A stretch of DNA of 64,000 nucleotides from Sphingomonadaceae bacterium (lineage in GTDB: Bacteria > Pseudomonadota > Alphaproteobacteria > Sphingomonadales > Sphingomonadaceae). The stretch spans positions 62,001-126,000 of the forward strand of contig JANWWL010000004.1 in assembly GCA_025056155.1 (NCBI GenBank). The letters run 5' to 3'. Each line of letters starts with the position of its first letter. Position 1 is the first letter of the stretch. A model generated the notes under the pieces. It saw only the letters and a program-made list of their open reading frames with translations, did no database searches and was not told the DNA's origin. The position numbers were made by a program, and so were the translations under genes. This document shows, piece by piece, positions 60,529 to 64,000 of the stretch.

Positions 60529-62601
60529 ATGCCCCGCAGCCACCCGCTGGAACGCTACCGCAATATCGGCATCATGGCCCACATCGATGCCGGCAAGACC
60601 ACGACCACCGAGCGGATCCTGTACTACACCGGCAAGTCCTACAAGATTGGCGAAGTGCACGAAGGCACCGCTACAATGGACTGGATGGAGCAGGAACAGG
60701 AACGGGGCATCACGATCACCTCGGCCGCCACCACCTGCTTCTGGCGCGACCACCGCATCAACATCATCGACACCCCCGGCCACGTGGACTTCACCATCGA
60801 GGTGGAGCGTTCGCTGCGCGTGCTGGACGGCGCCGTGGCCGTGTTCGACGGCGTGGCCGGTGTCGAGCCCCAATCGGAGACGGTGTGGCGCCAGGCCGAC
60901 AAGTACCGCGTGCCCCGGATCTGCTTCGTCAACAAGCTGGACCGCACGGGCGCCAACTTCCCCCGCTGCGTCGAGATGATCCGCGACCGGCTGGGGGCGC
61001 GGCCGCTCGTGCTCTATCTGCCGATCGGCGTCGAGAGCGGGTTCAAGGGCCTCGTCGATCTGGTCGAGGAGCGGGCCGTCGTCTGGCTCGAGGAGTCGCT
61101 CGGGGCCAAGTACGAGTTCCAGCCCATCCCCGACGAACTCAAGGACGCGGCGGTCAGGGCCCGCGCGGAGCTCGTCGAGACGGTGGTCGAGCAGGACGAT
61201 GCGGTCATGGAGGCCTATCTTGAGGGCCAGGTGCCCGACGTGGCCACCCTGCGCCGCCTGATCCGCAAGGGCACGATCAGCTTTTCGTTCGTGCCGGTGC
61301 TGTGCGGGGCGGCCTTCAAGAACAAGGGAGTGCAGCCGCTTCTGGACGCGGTCGTCGACTATCTGCCGAGCCCCGTCGACATTCCGCCGGTCAAGGGGGT
61401 GAAGCCCGACGGCACGCCCGACGAGCGGCCGGCCGACGACGCGGCCCCGTTCGCAGGTCTTGCGTTCAAGATCATGTCCGACCCCTTCGTCGGCACGCTC
61501 ACCTTCACGCGCGTCTATTCCGGCCGACTCGAGACCGGGGCCTCCGTCCTCAATTCCGTGAAGGACAAGCGCGAGAAGATCGGGCGCATGCTGTTGATGC
61601 ATGCGAACCAACGCGAGGACATCAAGGAGGCCTACGCGGGCGACATCGTGGCGCTGGTGGGCCTTAAGGACGTGACGACCGGGGATACGCTGTGCGCGCC
61701 GCAGGCGCCCATCGTCCTCGAGCGGATGGAATTCCCCGAGCCCGTCATCGAAGTGGCGGTCGAGCCCAAGACCAAGGCCGACCAGGAAAAGATGGGCATC
61801 GCGCTCAACCGGCTGGCGCAGGAGGACCCGAGCTTTCGCGTCACCACCGACCCCGAGAGCGGGCAGACGATCATCAAGGGGATGGGCGAGCTCCACCTCG
61901 AGATCATCGTCGACCGGTTGAAGCGCGAGTTCAAGGTGGAGGCGAACGTGGGCGCCCCACAAGTGGCCTACCGCGAGGCCATCGCGCGCAAGGTGGAGGT
62001 CGATTACACCCACAAGAAGCAGACGGGTGGGGCTGGCCAGTTCGGTCGGGTCAAGATCGTGGTGGAGCCAGGCGAGCGCGGCTCGGGCATCGTCTTCGTC
62101 GACGAAGTGAAGGGCGGGAACGTGCCCAAGGAGTACATCCCCGCCGTCGAGAAGGGCATCCGCGAGGTGGCGGAATCTGGGGCCCTCATCGGTTTTCCCA
62201 TCATCGACTTCAAGGTGACCTTGGTCGACGGAGCCTACCACGACGTCGACTCGTCCGCGCTCGCCTTCGAGATCACGGGGCGCGGCGCGATGCGCGAGGC
62301 GGCCGCCAAGGCCGGCATCAAGCTCTTGGAGCCCATGATGAAGGTCGAGGTGGTGACTCCTGAGGAGTTCATGGGCGACGTGATCGGCGACCTCAACAGC
62401 CGGCGGGGCCAGATCCTGGGCACCGACACTCGGGGCAACGCGCAGGTGATCGACGCGCTGGTCCCGCTCGCCAACATGTTCGGCTACGTGAACCAGCTGC
62501 GGTCGATGACCCAGGGGCGCGCCCAGTACACCATGCAGTTCTCGCACTACGAGGAAGTTCCGGCGAACGTCGCTGAGGAAGTGAAGGCTAAGCTGGCGTG
62601 A
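60529..62601 (+). CDS. fusA: Elongation factor G
   Basis: A 690-residue translocase GTPase. P-loop AHIDAGKT is at residues 17-24; switch II holds [31 protein letters not shown] is the G4 motif. Domain IV contains [20 protein letters not shown]. Normal full length. ATG at 60529 is within the str operon, 17 bp after rpsG and 54 bp before tuf. Confidence 0.98.
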   Translation: MPRSHPLERYRNIGIMAHIDAGKTTTTERILYYTGKSYKIGEVHEGTATMDWMEQEQERGITITSAATTCFWRDHRINIIDTPGHVDFTIEVERSLRVLDGAVAVFDGVAGVEPQSETVWRQADKYRVPRICFVNKLDRTGANFPRCVEMIRDRLGARPLVLYLPIGVESGFKGLVDLVEERAVVWLEESLGAKYEFQPIPDELKDAAVRARAELVETVVEQDDAVMEAYLEGQVPDVATLRRLIRKGTISFSFVPVLCGAAFKNKGVQPLLDAVVDYLPSPVDIPPVKGVKPDGTPDERPADDAAPFAGLAFKIMSDPFVGTLTFTRVYSGRLETGASVLNSVKDKREKIGRMLLMHANQREDIKEAYAGDIVALVGLKDVTTGDTLCAPQAPIVLERMEFPEPVIEVAVEPKTKADQEKMGIALNRLAQEDPSFRVTTDPESGQTIIKGMGELHLEIIVDRLKREFKVEANVGAPQVAYREAIARKVEVDYTHKKQTGGAGQFGRVKIVVEPGERGSGIVFVDEVKGGNVPKEYIPAVEKGIREVAESGALIGFPIIDFKVTLVDGAYHDVDSSALAFEITGRGAMREAAAKAGIKLLEPMMKVEVVTPEEFMGDVIGDLNSRRGQILGTDTRGNAQVIDALVPLANMFGYVNQLRSMTQGRAQYTMQFSHYEEVPANVAEEVKAKLA

Positions 62602-62655
62602 GCGCGAGGGCCACGCGGGTCGGCATCAGGAACGCATCAGAAAGAGGACAGGACA

Positions 62656-63846
62656 ATGGCGAAGGCGAAATTCGAGCGGACCAAGCCGCACGTCAACATC
62701 GGCACCATCGGTCACGTGGACCATGGCAAGACATCGCTCACGGCCGCCATCACCAAGGTCCTGGCCGAGCAGGGCAAGGCGCAGTACACGGCCTATGACC
62801 AGATCGACAAGGCGCCGGAAGAGCGCGAGCGTGGCATCACGATTTCGACCGCACACGTCGAATACGAAACGGACAAGCGCCACTACGCCCACGTCGACTG
62901 CCCGGGGCATGCCGACTACGTGAAGAACATGATCACGGGCGCGGCCCAGATGGACGGCGCCATCCTGGTGGTCTCGGCCACCGACGGGCCGATGCCCCAG
63001 ACGCGCGAGCACATTCTGCTGGCCCGGCAGGTGGGGGTGCCGGCGCTCGTCGTGTTCATGAACAAGGTCGACATGGTGGACGACCCCGAGATCCTGGAGC
63101 TGGTCGAGCTCGAGGTGCGCGAGCTGCTGTCGAAGTACGAGTTCCCGGGTGACGAGGTTCCCATCATCCGCGGGTCCGCCCTGATGGCGCTCGAGGACAA
63201 GCGGCCCGAGATCGGCAAGGAGGCCATCCTCAAGCTCATGGAGGCGGTGGACGAATACATCCCCACGCCCGAGCGGCCGCTCGACAAGCCGTTCCTGATG
63301 CCGATCGAGGACGTGTTCTCGATCTCGGGTCGCGGCACGGTGGTGACGGGCCGGATCGAGACCGGTACGGTGAAGGTGGGCGACGAGGTCGAGATCGTGG
63401 GCCTGCGCGACACCCAGAAGACGGTCGTGACGGGCGTCGAGATGTTCCGCAAGCTGCTGGACGAAGGCCGGGCGGGCGACAACATCGGGGCCTTGCTGCG
63501 CGGGACCAAACGCGAGGAGGTGGAGCGTGGCCAGGTGCTGGCCAAGCCGGGCTCGATCACCCCGCACACCGATTTCAAGGCCGAGGTCTATGTGCTGTCG
63601 AAGGAAGAGGGCGGGCGGCACACTCCCTTCTTCTCGAACTACCGCCCGCAGTTCTATTTCCGCACCACGGACGTGACGGGTACCGTCGAGCTGCCCGAAG
63701 GCACCGAGATGGTGATGCCGGGCGACAACGTGCAGCTGTCGGTGAAGCTCATCGCCCCCATCGCCATGGACCCGGGGCTGCGCTTTGCCATCCGCGAAGG
63801 GGGCCGCACCGTGGGCGCAGGGGTTGTCTCGCAGATCCTGAAGTAG
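62656..63846 (+). CDS. tuf: Elongation factor Tu
   Basis: A 396-residue GTPase that brings aminoacyl-tRNA to the ribosome. It has GHVDHGKT at residues 19-26, [21 protein letters not shown] (partly quoted), the NKVDMVDD motif, and a complete C-terminal beta barrel ending [11 protein letters not shown]. The ATG follows AGAGGACAGGACA. tuf is often duplicated in proteobacteria; only this copy is in the window. Confidence 0.98.
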   Translation: MAKAKFERTKPHVNIGTIGHVDHGKTSLTAAITKVLAEQGKAQYTAYDQIDKAPEERERGITISTAHVEYETDKRHYAHVDCPGHADYVKNMITGAAQMDGAILVVSATDGPMPQTREHILLARQVGVPALVVFMNKVDMVDDPEILELVELEVRELLSKYEFPGDEVPIIRGSALMALEDKRPEIGKEAILKLMEAVDEYIPTPERPLDKPFLMPIEDVFSISGRGTVVTGRIETGTVKVGDEVEIVGLRDTQKTVVTGVEMFRKLLDEGRAGDNIGALLRGTKREEVERGQVLAKPGSITPHTDFKAEVYVLSKEEGGRHTPFFSNYRPQFYFRTTDVTGTVELPEGTEMVMPGDNVQLSVKLIAPIAMDPGLRFAIREGGRTVGAGVVSQILK

Positions 63847-63986
63847 TAGGAACGGTTGCCCGGTCGGCCGCGGGGGGCACCCGTCGGCCGGCCGGTTCGC
63901 GTTTGGGCTGACACTCGGGCCGGAAGCGGCCCGACCACGGCAAGGAACGGTTCGGCAACGGGCGGACGACAGACGGGCGACGAGCC

Positions 63987-64000
63987 ATGGAGACCCAGAA
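63987..64000 (+). CDS. rpsJ: Probable start of 30S ribosomal protein S10 (cut by window edge)
   Basis: Only 14 bases are visible, reading Met-Glu-Thr-Gln and a partial codon. In alphaproteobacteria rpsJ follows tuf and its protein starts ME(S/T)QN, so this is very probably the first gene of the S10 operon. The 140 bp between tuf and this ATG has no other gene. Confidence 0.6.

Overview
The window is ordinary-looking, very GC-rich (roughly 70 percent) bacterial chromosome, almost fully coding. Gene content and order point to an alphaproteobacterium, probably Rhodospirillales-like. The evidence is the tsaE-amgK-murU-addB-addA-trxA run, a fused indolepyruvate ferredoxin oxidoreductase, a DUF815 ATPase divergent from yajC-secD-secF, and PEP-CTERM proteins whose C-termini are of the PEPxxWA type common in alphaproteobacteria. 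No phage, insertion sequence, CRISPR array or plasmid module is visible. Many genes use GTG starts and many neighbours overlap by 4 bases.

Layout. 1-3519: the 5' part of katG and clpA. 3855-5510: a tandem pair of paralogous PEP-CTERM secreted proteins with a strong intrinsic terminator between them. 5669-11892: a fused indolepyruvate ferredoxin oxidoreductase, a small glycine-rich membrane protein and two acyl-CoA dehydrogenases, all on the minus strand. 12003-19315: tRNA-Leu, tig, a TorF-like porin, parE, a TPR protein and ispE. 19341-23548: a hypothetical gene, a DUF815 ATPase and yajC-secDF. 24044-27203: an isoaspartyl peptidase, an FAD oxidoreductase and a nitronate monooxygenase in a tight operon. 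27320-30854: tRNA-Met and a four-gene MCE lipid-transport operon (permease, ATPase, MCE protein, lipoprotein); the lipoprotein gene runs antisense into the tRNA. 30902-36408: a secreted nuclease, a HAD phosphatase, an epoxide-hydrolase-like protein, an aspartate aminotransferase and a PabB-PabC fusion. 36478-40565: an S9 peptidase, an orphan LuxR-type regulator and a third PEP-CTERM protein preceded by a textbook sigma-54 promoter. 40668-43026: an MscS channel, a small unknown gene and a SAM methyltransferase divergent from ahcY. 43214-53394: ahcY, tsaE, amgK, murU, addB, addA and trxA. 53401-59467: a GST, argJ, secA and a crotonase. 59658-64000: the str operon rpsL-rpsG-fusA-tuf, then the first bases of rpsJ.

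Functional themes are translation and protein export (str operon, tig, secA, yajC-secDF), envelope biology (MCE transport, AmgK-MurU peptidoglycan recycling, PEP-CTERM proteins), double-strand break repair (AddAB), and CoA-ester and aromatic 2-oxo acid catabolism.

I see no obvious new defence or mobile system. The observations most worth following are the sigma-54 promoter on the 39621 PEP-CTERM gene, the lipoprotein/tRNA-Met antisense overlap, the PEP-CTERM tandem duplication, the methyltransferase plus small gene with a perfect palindrome in its leader, and a crotonase lacking one catalytic glutamate. Gene identities rest on recognising motifs in translated sequence; no database search was possible.
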